DNA of 64,000 nt from Streptomyces xanthophaeus (lineage in GTDB: Bacteria > Actinomycetota > Actinomycetes > Streptomycetales > Streptomycetaceae): assembly GCF_030440515.1 (NCBI RefSeq), contig NZ_CP076543.1, forward strand, positions 1,612,001 through 1,676,000, read 5' to 3'. The notes under the pieces were generated by a model that was given only the letters and a program-made list of their open reading frames with translations, had not been told where the DNA came from and searched no databases. Every line of letters begins with the position of its first letter. Within the stretch, counting starts at the first letter, position 1. Positions 1 to 9,100 of the stretch are shown here, piece after piece. A program made the position numbers and the translations under genes.

Positions 1-10
1 CTCAATACAG

Positions 11-52
11 GTCAGAGGCCCCACCGGAAACAAAACCGGTGGGGCCTCTGAC
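11..52. terminator. Perfect 17-bp stem-loop terminator
   Basis: Positions 11-27 and 36-52 form a perfect 17-bp inverted repeat around an 8-nt A-rich loop. It lies 46 nt beyond the stop of the minus-strand gene ending at 99 and so closes the toxin/immunity array read from the right. There is no clear T-tract, as is common in high-GC actinobacteria. Confidence 0.8.
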
Positions 53-98
53 ACTTCCCGCATGACCGAAGGGAACGAGATTTCACTTTAGAGGATGG

Positions 99-434
99 CT
101 ATTCTTGGGTCGCAACCCCAAGAAAATACTCGGCGGCACGGCGTAGCGCAGTCTCCAATGCCGCTAGGCCCTCACTCTTGCGCCATTCCGCGGAACCTTC
201 CTCGCACGCCTGCCATGCCCGAATATAGGCATCCTCGACATCGGTGACACTGAACATCAATTCATCGAGAAGTTCATCCGATACCCGACCCTTCGCACCC
301 GGGTAAAGGATCCTGTCGTCCATATCCGCCCTGGCCACCAACACCTCTCCGACGCGTCGAAGGTGAATTGCACCCACGTTTGCGCTGACCATTATGTCGG
401 CCAGAGTCCGGAGGGCCAGATCAGGGGTATACAT
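99..434 (-). CDS. Putative immunity protein of the orphan toxin cassette
   Basis: A 111-residue, mostly helical acidic protein with no signal peptide or membrane segment and no family I can name. The start is ATG at 434, because AAGGAGG lies about 10 nt upstream; the frame stays open further upstream without a ribosome site. It begins 4 nt after the stop of the toxin-tip reading frame at 439-909 and has a strong terminator behind it. In polymorphic-toxin loci the small gene directly after a toxin tip normally encodes the cognate immunity protein, so that role is inferred from position only. Confidence 0.5.
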   Translation of the reverse strand: MYTPDLALRTLADIMVSANVGAIHLRRVGEVLVARADMDDRILYPGAKGRVSDELLDELMFSVTDVEDAYIRAWQACEEGSAEWRKSEGLAALETALRRAAEYFLGVATQE

Positions 435-438
435 GCAG

Positions 439-882
439 CTAAGACCTCCTTCCGTTCCTGATCGCAGTCCGCATTTCTCGGAAGGCTCCGACAGCATCTG
501 CGCGGCTAACCCCTCCCGCCTGCAGAATGCTCACACAGTATGTGACGCAATTATTGCGAGAACCGTATGGTCCGAGGTTGATGCCGATCGATCCTTGCGC
601 CGCTTCGTAGGCAGCCTCTGCGTTGGGCAGCTCAAAAGTTCGCCGCAAGGTGCCTGGCCCCATATCATCCACGAACGCTTCACCCCCCTCATTGGGCAGG
701 CCCGCATAATTACCGCGCGTTGGTGGAATTCCCTGAGGCATCGCTTCCGTGACGCTAGACCGCCCATCAGCCATTTTTATTTCAATGATGGCATGGCCTT
801 CTGCTCCCAGCGCGGGATCGTAGTGAACGGTCGCAGTGCCGCCACAATTGTGGACGAGGACCGGCGTGGCGCCTGCGAGCAC
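439..882 (-). CDS. Orphan polymorphic-toxin tip with HINT remnant
   Basis: This frame is open from an in-frame TGA at 910-912, and the GTG at 882 is only a nominal start. It begins inside a HINT domain: residues THTYYVLAGATPVLVHNC match the end of the HINT domain of the Rhs protein at 3195-10778. The tip that follows (about 134 residues) has GHAIIEIK near its start and YGSRNNCVTYC about 80 residues later. A His before a Cys in an NNC motif suggests a circularly permuted papain/NlpC-like fold, as in some secreted amidase effectors; this is inference. There is no signal peptide, Rhs core or good ribosome site, so it is probably a silent cassette that could replace the active tip by recombination. 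A putative immunity gene follows after 4 nt. Confidence 0.6.
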   Translation of the reverse strand: MLAGATPVLVHNCGGTATVHYDPALGAEGHAIIEIKMADGRSSVTEAMPQGIPPTRGNYAGLPNEGGEAFVDDMGPGTLRRTFELPNAEAAYEAAQGSIGINLGPYGSRNNCVTYCVSILQAGGVSRADAVGAFREMRTAIRNGRRS

Positions 883-985
883 ATAGTACGTGTGCGTGCT
901 GAGGTGCTGTCATCTGCGTCTTCGCAGGTCAGCGGAATCCGGCCAGTCCGTGGGTGTGCGTGGAAGTGCCCTGTTGTGCGCCCCT

Positions 986-1013
986 GTTGCCGTCGGCGTT
1001 GCCGTCACACGGC
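986..1013 (+). repeat. Left copy of 28-nt direct repeat flanking the integrase
   Basis: The 28 nt here and those at 2331-2358 match at 25 positions and lie in the same orientation. Each copy contains two GTTGCCGTC units 12 nt apart. One copy lies directly after the integrase stop codon and the other about 0.5 kb upstream of the integrase fragment. They could be integrase arm-type binding sites or the traces of an insertion boundary; the sequence alone does not decide. Confidence 0.6.
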
Positions 1014-1025
1014 TACGCGCATGAG

Positions 1026-1207
1026 GTCGGCGGAGTGGGCTTTGGCCGGTGTCCTGTTCGGGTTGGGGTCGGGCATGGCCAGGGGGCCGTACGCTGGCTG
1101 GCAACTCGGGCAGGCTTTGATCCTGCCCGGAATTTGAACGAGTGGCCCCCTGGCCTTGCCCGACGCGGGCCCCGGCCCGAACAGGTGGGTAAAGCCCACG
1201 GAGCCGA
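1026..1207. repeat. Long imperfect palindrome, about 180 nt
   Basis: Two arms of about 63 nt (1026-1088 and 1144-1207) pair with few mismatches. The inner 21 nt (1068-1088 with 1144-1164) match at 20 positions. Further out, CCTGTTCGGG pairs with CCCGAACAGG and GTGGGCTTT with AAAGCCCAC. At the apex 1107-1114 and 1122-1129 form another 8-bp hairpin. It is far larger than a terminator. It might be a degenerate origin or transfer site of the lost mobile element, or two inverted copies of one element. Confidence 0.65.
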
Positions 1208-1420
1208 CCGCCCCCACCTCCGGTCCTCCGCCCCGGCCAACTCCCCGCCGTCGCCTCGCCGTCGGCCTGGCGTTCGCGTGCGGGCGCGTCCGGCTTCCTC
1301 AGCGCTTCCGGTGGTCCGCTACGCGTTTCTGCGCGGCCTGGTCGCTGGCCGGCCCGCGGTGGCGGAGCCGAGAGCGGGCCGGGTGGGCGGCCGTGCCGCG
1401 CGCGACCCGCGTCAGCGGGT

Positions 1421-2329
1421 CGCCTTGACCGGCTCCGCACTACATGCCAGTGCTGCACCCAGGGCCTGGACACCGAACGGAAGAGGTGCTGCGCCATCGG
1501 CGAGTGCTGCCAGAAGCAGCTGTCCGCTCTGACCGTGACCTACGTGCACTCGGTGCTCAAGTCGGCACTGGAACACGCCGTCCGCGAAGACGAGCTGCCC
1601 CGGAACGTCGCGCGCAACGTCAAGACCACCACGAACCAGCCCAGGCGCTTCCGTCCGCTCACCGCAGCCGAGGCCCGTCAGTTCCTCGACGCGGCCCGCG
1701 CCGACCGGCTCCAGGCGCTGTACGAACTCGCCCTCCGCACTGGCCTCCGCAAGGGCGAACTTCTCGGCCTCCGCTGGGAAGACCTCGACCTCACCACCGG
1801 AACGGCCAGCATCCGGCGCTCGCTCCAGCGCACCCGTACCGGCGGTCTCACCCATCTGCCCACCAAGACCCGAGCGTCCGAGCGCCGCATCGCCCTCCCG
1901 ACCGAATGCATCCACTCCCTCAAGGAGCACAGCGGGCGGCAGGACAGGGAGCGGGGACAGGCCGGGTCGGCTTGGAGCGACAGCGGCCTCGTCTTCACCA
2001 CGCCAACCGGACGGCCGCTCGATCCCGCCAACCTCACCCGCCGCTTCCGCAGCTTCCTTAACCGGGCCGGACTCCGCCGCATCCGCATCCGCATCCGCAT
2101 CCGCTTCCACGACCTACGGCACTCGACCGCCACGCTGCTCCTGGAACAAGGCATCGACCTCGTCGTCATCAAAGAACTCCTCGGCCACGCCCACATCGGC
2201 GTCACCGCCGGCGTCTACGCCCACGTAAGGCTCCGCCTCCAACGTCAGGCCATCGACACCCTCAATGACGCCCTCGGTCGGCCGGACGCTAACCCTGACG
2301 ACCCACCCGCCACAACCGCCGTCCGCTGA
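1421..2329 (+). pseudogene. Tyrosine recombinase (phage/AICE-type integrase), 5'-truncated
   Basis: The catalytic half of a tyrosine integrase. The frame reads through a Cys-rich segment (TCQCCTQGLDTERKRCC, about 1442-1492) typical of actinobacterial integrases, then the core-binding helix and the catalytic domain. Visible active-site residues are Arg in TGLRKGE, His and Arg in HDLRH, His in LGHAHIG and Tyr in GVYAHV. The first internal start, GTG at 1535, gives 264 residues against roughly 390-460 in the family, and no start with a ribosome site precedes the Cys-rich part. The N-terminal arm-binding region is therefore missing and the gene is probably inactive. It points opposite to the flanking toxin genes and interrupts their array. 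Confidence 0.75.
2078..2104 (+). repeat. CGCATC hexanucleotide repeat inside the integrase
   Basis: Four tandem CGCATC units plus CGC encode an Arg-Ile run (RIRIRIRIR) immediately before the catalytic HDLRH box. Related integrases usually have a single RIRFHDLRH-like segment here, so about three extra units seem to have been added by slippage. The frame is kept because the unit is 6 nt. Confidence 0.75.
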
Positions 2330-2330
2330 C

Positions 2331-2358
2331 GTTGCCGTCACCGTTGCCGTCAAACGGC
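2331..2358 (+). repeat. Right copy of 28-nt direct repeat
   Basis: Starts 2 nt after the integrase stop codon and matches 986-1013 at 25 of 28 positions. It contains two GTTGCCGTCA decamers 12 nt apart. Iterated sites just beyond an int gene are the expected place for arm-type integrase sites. Confidence 0.6.
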
Positions 2359-2360
2359 CG

Positions 2361-2393
2361 ATGGGCCCCCTCCGTGCCTTGGAGGGGGCCCAT
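2361..2393. terminator. 13-bp stem-loop terminator
   Basis: Positions 2361-2373 and 2381-2393 are a perfect 13-bp inverted repeat with a 7-nt loop. It lies between the convergent integrase remnant (ends 2329) and the immunity gene (ends 2446) and can serve both strands. Confidence 0.75.
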
Positions 2394-2445
2394 CTCTACT
2401 CGCGATGCCGGATGACCCGCCACGGCTTATCCAGCCCACCGCATC

Positions 2446-3120
2446 TCAGTAAGAAACGCGGGAGAACTGGAATGCAGACTGCCAAGAAGAGTCTCCCAGT
2501 AGAAAACCACTGAAGGCATTAATGACTTGTGGAAGATCTTCCACTACAGCCCGGAAGTGCTTATCCTTTGCTCCCTCCCGGATCTCCAGAGCATAGAAGC
2601 CGGCCGGTGCACCGGCAGCGACACCGAGCCCTACTTGGATGAACCACCCCGGCCGGGTTTCGAGGATGACGTACCAGTCTTCCAACGAAAGCCCGCTCAC
2701 TGCCCGAGTTACATCGTCGCGGCTTGGACCGTTAATAACTGACCCGTTGGAAAGTTCCAGAGTTGCCGGGTTCTCCCCTTCGGGGAAATAGACCTTCTCA
2801 GACTGCGGATCGTAGCAAGTGATCCCGCTCCTACCAGCAAGTCCTAGCAGGTAGTCAGACACCTCTCGCTGCCGAGGATATGAAATCGATACGATCACGC
2901 ATTCGCTGGTTCGATAGAGAGATGCCGCCCACGGAGAGACCTCGAAGTTCTCCTCCGTCAAGTCAGGAAACTGGCTGATCAGTTCACCATAGAACACCCC
3001 CAGCGCAGGGTGTTCGCGTCCAACGCCAGTGTCACCTTCAACCATGGCGTTGTACTTTCGCGCCGCTTCGGCGGGAGTAATCAAATGCTCCTCCCACCAA
3101 AATCCAAGATCAAAGCTCAT
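2446..3120 (-). CDS. Putative two-part immunity protein for the Rhs toxin
   Basis: A 224-residue soluble protein. ATG at 3120 is chosen because AGGAG lies 7 nt upstream; an upstream start at 3156 would fall in a hairpin. Residues 1 to about 110 (MSFDLGFWW..., PDLTEENFEVSPWAASL, CYDPQSEKVYFP) resemble a small stand-alone Streptomyces family typified by an M-x-Y/F-DL-x-VW start and a PDLTE..SPW motif. The C-terminal half (ELSNGSVINGPS..., WFIQVGLG, FRAVVEDLPQVINAFSGFL) resembles Imm1-type immunity proteins. It lies 75 nt after the Rhs stop, the classical immunity position. Toxin neutralisation is inferred from context; the family assignments are from memory. Confidence 0.55.
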   Translation of the reverse strand: MSFDLGFWWEEHLITPAEAARKYNAMVEGDTGVGREHPALGVFYGELISQFPDLTEENFEVSPWAASLYRTSECVIVSISYPRQREVSDYLLGLAGRSGITCYDPQSEKVYFPEGENPATLELSNGSVINGPSRDDVTRAVSGLSLEDWYVILETRPGWFIQVGLGVAAGAPAGFYALEIREGAKDKHFRAVVEDLPQVINAFSGFLLGDSSWQSAFQFSRVSY

Positions 3121-3156
3121 GAGATCACTCCTGTAGGGGACTGTCACCCAGCCCAT

Positions 3157-3190
3157 CTGGGGGCAGCCTACCTAGGCAGACTGCCCCCAG
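3157..3190. terminator. 10-bp hairpin between Rhs toxin and immunity gene
   Basis: Positions 3157-3166 and 3181-3190 form a perfect 10-bp stem around a 14-nt loop, inside the 75-nt gap between the Rhs stop (3195) and the immunity start (3120). It may attenuate read-through or stabilise the toxin transcript. If it terminates, the immunity gene needs its own promoter. Confidence 0.5.
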
Positions 3191-3194
3191 CCAG

Positions 3195-6100
3195 TTATCG
3201 GGGCACCCAAGCGTTGAAGGTCCCTTCTAGGGTCATCCCCCCGCTCGTTGTGACTGAGTTCCCCGGCGTGTTGAGCCAGTCGTCAAACCTTCTCTGTGGG
3301 GGAGTCAACGGCGACGTTCCGCCCTTTGTTTCCACGCCAAGCCAACGTCCATCGATTTGAACGGCACCGTCATACTTCCGCAGGGGGAAACCGTCAACCC
3401 TCGCGTAGACCTGCCCGCGAAATATCGGAGCCCCGTCCAGTTCGAGCTGATCCATTACGGTTCGCTCATCGAGAGAGCCGTCCGTTCCCGGCTCTCCATT
3501 ACGCTTTGAGAATTTCCCATCCGGAGTCCGCGGAGCCTTACCCGTTCCAGCAGTCGGGCAATTGTGTACGAGTACCGGCGTAGCCCCCGCCAGCACATAG
3601 TACGTGTGGAGGTCCGCAACAGTGAGGTTGTGGACGATCGTGTGCTGGGTCGTCCAGCGCTTGACAGCCGTGACCTGAACATGCGTTCCGTCAGTGGTAC
3701 GGAGCCACTCGCCGGGCTGCAGGTCCGTGGCGTCCTTCCACTTGGCAGCGTCGATTACCCAGAACGGATGTTTATCCGTGGCAGTTATGCCTTCGGAGGG
3801 CGTGTCGGGGTTTCCGTCGGAGTCAACGTTGATCTCGACCAGGTTCTTGGCTCCCTCGCCGAGGATGGTGGCGGTTGCCTCCTTGGCAGCGGTTTCGCCG
3901 GTTTCTGGGTTGGTGGCAAGGACCTTATCTCCCGGCCCTATATCCTCGATGTCTTTGGTCGTGCCGTCGGCCATCAGGACGAGCGTTCCGGCAGTAAAGC
4001 TGTTGGCCAGGCACTTAATGCGGGAGGCAATGGCTTTCGCGGCAGGGATGGCGCCTTCTTCAGCGATCTTTACGGCTGCGCGCTCTACTACGGCGCCGGT
4101 TCCAAACCCAACTGCACCTCCTGCAGCCCCCCAGACCGCGCCTTCGGCCATGTCTGTCAGCACGCCCATGGTGCTGTGGTCGGCGTCCTCACTCATCCAG
4201 TTCGCTGCCGCTGCGCCTGCAGCTCCCGCAAGGGCTCCGCACCCGACTGCCAGCGCGAACCCGGCGCCGCCCGTTCCCACGCCGGTCGCGACCGCCGTGG
4301 CCACACATGCGGTGCCGACGACAACTTCGGCCGTAAACGAGACGATCGCTACCTTGTTTTCGTTCCAGAATTTTTGGGCGCTCTTGACCTTCTTATCTAG
4401 GTTGCATTTCGAGAAGAGGCCGCAGTCCTTGCCCTTGCCTCCGTTGCCCTTGCCTCCGCTGCCGTTGCCGTTGTTGCCATTTCCGTTGTCGCCATTGCCC
4501 TTGGGTCGGCCCTCGCCGTAGTGGCCGTACCGGGTCGCGGCTTCGACGACGTCTTGCGGGGCGGACTGGAATCCGCCGTCGCTCATACCTTCGAAGTATT
4601 TGAGGCCGCTCGGGTCGGAGTTGGAGATCGGGTTGCCGTTGGAGTAGGTGTACCCGTTCATTTGGAGCGGGTCGGTGATGTCGATGATGGGGTCGACGGA
4701 GATGAAGCGGCCCGTGGTGGGCTCGTACTCCCGGGCACCTATGTGGGTCAGGCCGGTGGTGTTGTCGTCGTTTCCGGTGCCGAGGAAGGTACGGCTGCCG
4801 GGCCAGTTGGCGGGCTGGGCACCTCGGGGGTTGCCGTAGGGGTCGGACTTTCGGCGTGTGACCGTCTGGCCGGTTGCCTGTTCGACGCTGGTGGTGGCGG
4901 TGTTGTGATGGTCGGTGAGCTGAACGGACAGGCTGTGACCGGTGGTCTTGCCGTTGGTGCGGCGGACGGTGGTGGGGGCGCCGGCGCTGCCGTAGTAGCG
5001 AACGGCGTCCATGACCTGGCCGGCCTTGTTGACGGTGATCTCGGCTTCGCCGAGGTGGAGGGTGCGCGAGCTGCCAGTTTCCTCTATGAGCCGATTGCCC
5101 GACGCGTCGTAGAGGTACTGGGTGGTGTTGTTACTGAAGGTCCACTGCTGAGCTGCGGAACTTGCTGCGCACGTGTAGATGTCGAGGTCGTTGCCCTCAG
5201 CCGGGTTGTCGTTCGGGACGGTGACGCAGGCTTTGGCCTGGGTGCTGTAGAGGGTCTTGTCGGCCCGGTAGTTGAACTTCTGGGCTTCGCTGTTGCTGTC
5301 GCAGGGCTTCAGGAGTGCTTTGCCGCCTTCGGCGGTGAGGCACTTTCCGAGGGCTTGGACGGTTCCCCCGGTGAGGCGCCACTGCTGGGCCTTGGACTCG
5401 TTGCAGGTCAGCAGCTGGACGGGAAGTCCGCCCCCGGCGTCAGGGGTGGCGCTGCTGTCGACGTCGAGACACTTGCCCGCGAGACCGGTGACGGCCACAG
5501 CGCCGATGCCCGGACTGGTGGCTGAGGTGAGCTTGTTACGGACGTCCCAGTTCAGGGTTTGGGTGTCGCCGTCGATGCGGCGGGTCGTGGTGTTTCCGGC
5601 CGTGTCGTACGCGTAGGTGGCGAGCGAGTTGACCGTCAGGCCTGGCTTGGTCGTGGTCTTCTCGGCCTGGGCGAGGGCGTGGGGCTGCTTCTTGGCGCCG
5701 GCTCCGAGGCTGATGCCGTAGGTGTAGGTCGTCTTCTCACGGGTGGACCCGTTGGCGGGGTCCCTGTCGAGGAGCTGGGTTCGGTTTCCGATCGCGTCGA
5801 ACTGGTATTCCTGCCAGTAGCCGTCACCGTCCGGGCCCGCGGTCGCGGACGTGGGATCCAGATCCGTGGGTTCCGTGCAGGATTCTGTCTTGCCGGTCCA
5901 GGCCTTGACGAGCTGACCCATGGCGTCGTAGGTGAAGCACTGGCGGTCGAGGACGGGCGGCAACTGCCCCGTCGCGCCGGATCGCGTATCGGGCCGGGCC
6001 TCGGTGATAGAGGTGGGATTGCCGACGGTGTCGTAGGTGTAGGCGGTGCTGGACAGGAGGTTCGGCGCGGTCTCGCGGTGGCTTTGGGTCTCGCTGAGCC

Positions 6101-9100
6101 GACCGGTGCTCGGGTTGAACGTGTTGGTCGTCCACACCCGGTTCGGGGCGCTGCCCGACGCGGTGCGCAGAATCTCGCCGTAGGGGCTGTAGACCGTCTC
6201 GGCGGTGTACCAGGCCAGGCCTGACATGGTCTGGGGCATGCCGTCGGTGTTGTACCGGGTGATCAGCTTTTCGGCGGCGAGGCCGCCGGGTGTGGCCGGA
6301 ACGGTGGTCGACTGGACCTTGCCTGTGGGGGTGTAGGTGGTGCTGTAGGTGTAGGTGCCGGCGAGTCCCTTGGTGCTGGGGAATTCCGGTGTGCCCGTGG
6401 TGTCAGGGATCGTGATCTTCGAACCGGTGGGCCGATACTCGCTGTCGTATTTGGAGACTTCGCTGGTGAACGCGTTGGCGCCCGCCCAGCGGATGGAGGC
6501 GACCGGCAGGCCCTTGGCGCCGGGCAGCGTGTCGTAGGTCCACGTGGCGACCTTGGGGCCAGTGGCGGAGGTTTCCCGCAGCTCGGTCTTGCGGCCGAGT
6601 ACGTCATAGGTCGTGAACTGGGCCTGGCCAGCGGCGTTCGTGACCGAGACCTGCTGGTCGAGGTTGTTGTAGCTGAAGGTCGACGTGCCCGTGTCGGGGT
6701 CGTCGGACGAGGTCATCCGGCCGCGAGCGTCGTAGGTGTAGGACCAGGTGTTGTTGGCCGTGTCGGTGACCTTGGTCAGCTTGTTGCGCTGGTCGTAGGT
6801 GTAGCTGGTCTTGTTCGACGCGGGCGTGGGTACGTCGAGCTTGGTGGTGGTGTAGTGCTCGACCTGGGAGGTGCGGCCCAGGGCGTCGGTGGTCGTCTTG
6901 ACCGCACGGCTGCCCTTGAGGGGGGTCTTGCCGTCGGCCGACATGCCGGTTCGGGATCTCGTCCAGTCGCCGCCGTACTCGACCGTGCTGGAGTCCTTCG
7001 CGTCCGCTCCGTGGAAGGTGGTGCTGCGTACCGCCCGGCCGAGACCGTCGTATGCCACCTGGGTGGAGTTGGGGACGGCGGTCTGGGACTCGGGGACGAA
7101 GATCTTCTTCTCGGGCTTGCCATCGGCGAGGTACGCGCTGGTGGTCTGGCGGACGGCGCCGTTGGCGTTGTAGAGGGTGTCGCTGATCAGACGCCCGCCG
7201 CCCAGAGCCTCGGTCTGTCCCTGACGGAGGCGCAGCAGACCGTCATAGATCGCGATCGACTGCTTGTACGTGCCGTCGTCCTCCAGCGTGGAGCTGATGA
7301 CGGTCGGCGGTACGTGTTCCTTGATCTCGTAGGCGAAGGTGTGGGCTGCCTTGTCCGTCTCCGGCTTCTGCGAGGGAGTCCAGACGGCCGTGGTCCGGCC
7401 GAGCGCGTCGTAGGCAGTGGTTACTTTCCGCCCGTTGGCGTCGGCCTCCTCCACCGGCACGCCGCGGCCGGGGTCGTTCTTGGTGGTGGCCGTGTGCCCC
7501 AGAGCATTGGTGCTGCTCACGGTGAACGCGGGACCCGTGGCGGGGCGGTACATGGTCGTGACGGGATTGCCCGCCGCGTCGAGTGCCTTGGTCGGGCGGC
7601 CGAGCGCGTCGTACTCGGTGCGTGCGGTGGTGATCCAGCCGGTGCCGGCTGCGTCGTTGGTGTCGACCTGGTGGGCGAGTCCCTTGCTGGGGGCTGCTCC
7701 GAACGCGTTGAGTGCGTCGTAGGAGGTACGGGTCTGCGAGAGCAGCGCCCCGGTGGCCTTCTGGGAGCAGTCACCCGCAGTCGTGCGGACGCCGGCGACC
7801 AGGCCGATCAGGTGCGCGCTGGTGTTGTGGACGTAGGTGGTGCTGGCGCAGGTCTGGTCGCTGCTCTTCTCGCCGCCTGTGCCATTGGGTGTCACCACCT
7901 CGGACTGGACGGCCTGGACAAGCCCGTAGGACGTATCGAAGCCAGGGTCGTAGGTCTTGTCGAAGGTGTTGCGCTTACGGACCGTACGGGTGGAGCCGTC
8001 GCTGATCCATGTGATCTCGTCCGTACGTGAGGTACCGGAGCGGTAGGCGTAGAGGGTGGTGTTCTCGGGCCTGGGCCGTTCACCGGTCTTCTCGTGCCAT
8101 GGCCAGGTCAGGATGCGCGAGACGGGGCTGCCGCCGGCCTTCGTGTACGTCGTGGTCTCGGCCGCGATGCCCTGGTACTGGGGAAGATCTTCGGCGATCG
8201 CGGTACCCGCGGAGTCCGTGATCGTGATCTTGGCGCGCCCGGCATCGCCGGACATGCCGCGGAAGTACCGCGTCCGGGTCTCGGCCTGCTCGGTCGCGTC
8301 GTACTTGCCCGTTGTGGTGGCGCCTCGCGTGGTGACGACGGAGGCGTAGCCGCGCCACTGGCTGTAGGTACGCATCTTGGGCTTGGAGAACTCGTCGGTG
8401 TCCTTGGCCCAGGCGGCGTCACCTTCATAGCGGTACTTGGTGGTGACGTCGGGCTGGCGGGCGACGCGGTCCTTCTCGGTGACCTCGGTGACGACGTACT
8501 TGTTGAACCACGCCAGAGGCGGGTTCTCGAGACCGGTGTCCGGCGACCAGTGGACGGGGTAGCAGAGACTGGTGTTGGCCGCGGGCTGCGGGCGCGGCGC
8601 GCTGACCGAACAGGGCGCGGAGTAGGTGACGTGGATGTCGCCGCCGGTCTCGGTGGCGATGGTCTCGATCCGCAGACGGTCGAAGTCGGGCCTGGGGTCG
8701 TTCTCCCCGTCCCTGACACGGTTCGGCATGTCCTTCACGTTGGGGCGGAAGGAGACCAGGGGCAGCGACGTGCTCAGTTGCTTGTTCTGGCTGTCGCGCT
8801 CGGTGCTGTAGCCCGTGCGCAGGATGGAGTCCAGCCACAGGGGAGGGGAGGTGTCCGTCCGCTGCTCGGGGAACGAGTGAGCCAGGGTCCACCTGTCGAC
8901 GAACGAGAGAGCCGTGGAGCCCTCGGTGCGCTGCGCCGAGGTTGTGACGGCGGCCAGCCGCTTGCGCGTCCAGAACGTCGGCGAGCCGACGTAGCAGTCA
9001 CTTCCGGCCTTGCAGTGGAGTGTGGAGGGGGTGTCCCACCAGTACTGCTTGTCCCCGTAGTTCTTCGACTCGAACTTCTCGGCGGCGCACTTGCCCTCCT

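Larger units (their letters stand above)
913..1420. other. Non-coding stretch with palindrome, between toxin tip and integrase
   Basis: No convincing gene is present; the open frames here look compositional. The stretch holds one copy of a 28-nt direct repeat (986-1013) and a long imperfect palindrome (1026-1207), both listed separately. From about 1208 to 1420 it is GC-rich with no recognisable signal and runs into the truncated integrase frame. Confidence 0.5.

Noticed and set aside
1089..1143. tRNA-like segment: 5-bp stem GCAGG/CCTGC with a 7-nt CTTTGAT loop that could read as a UUG anticodon arm
   Set aside because: No D-arm, T-arm or matching acceptor stem can be drawn; the pairing is better explained as the apex of the long palindrome.
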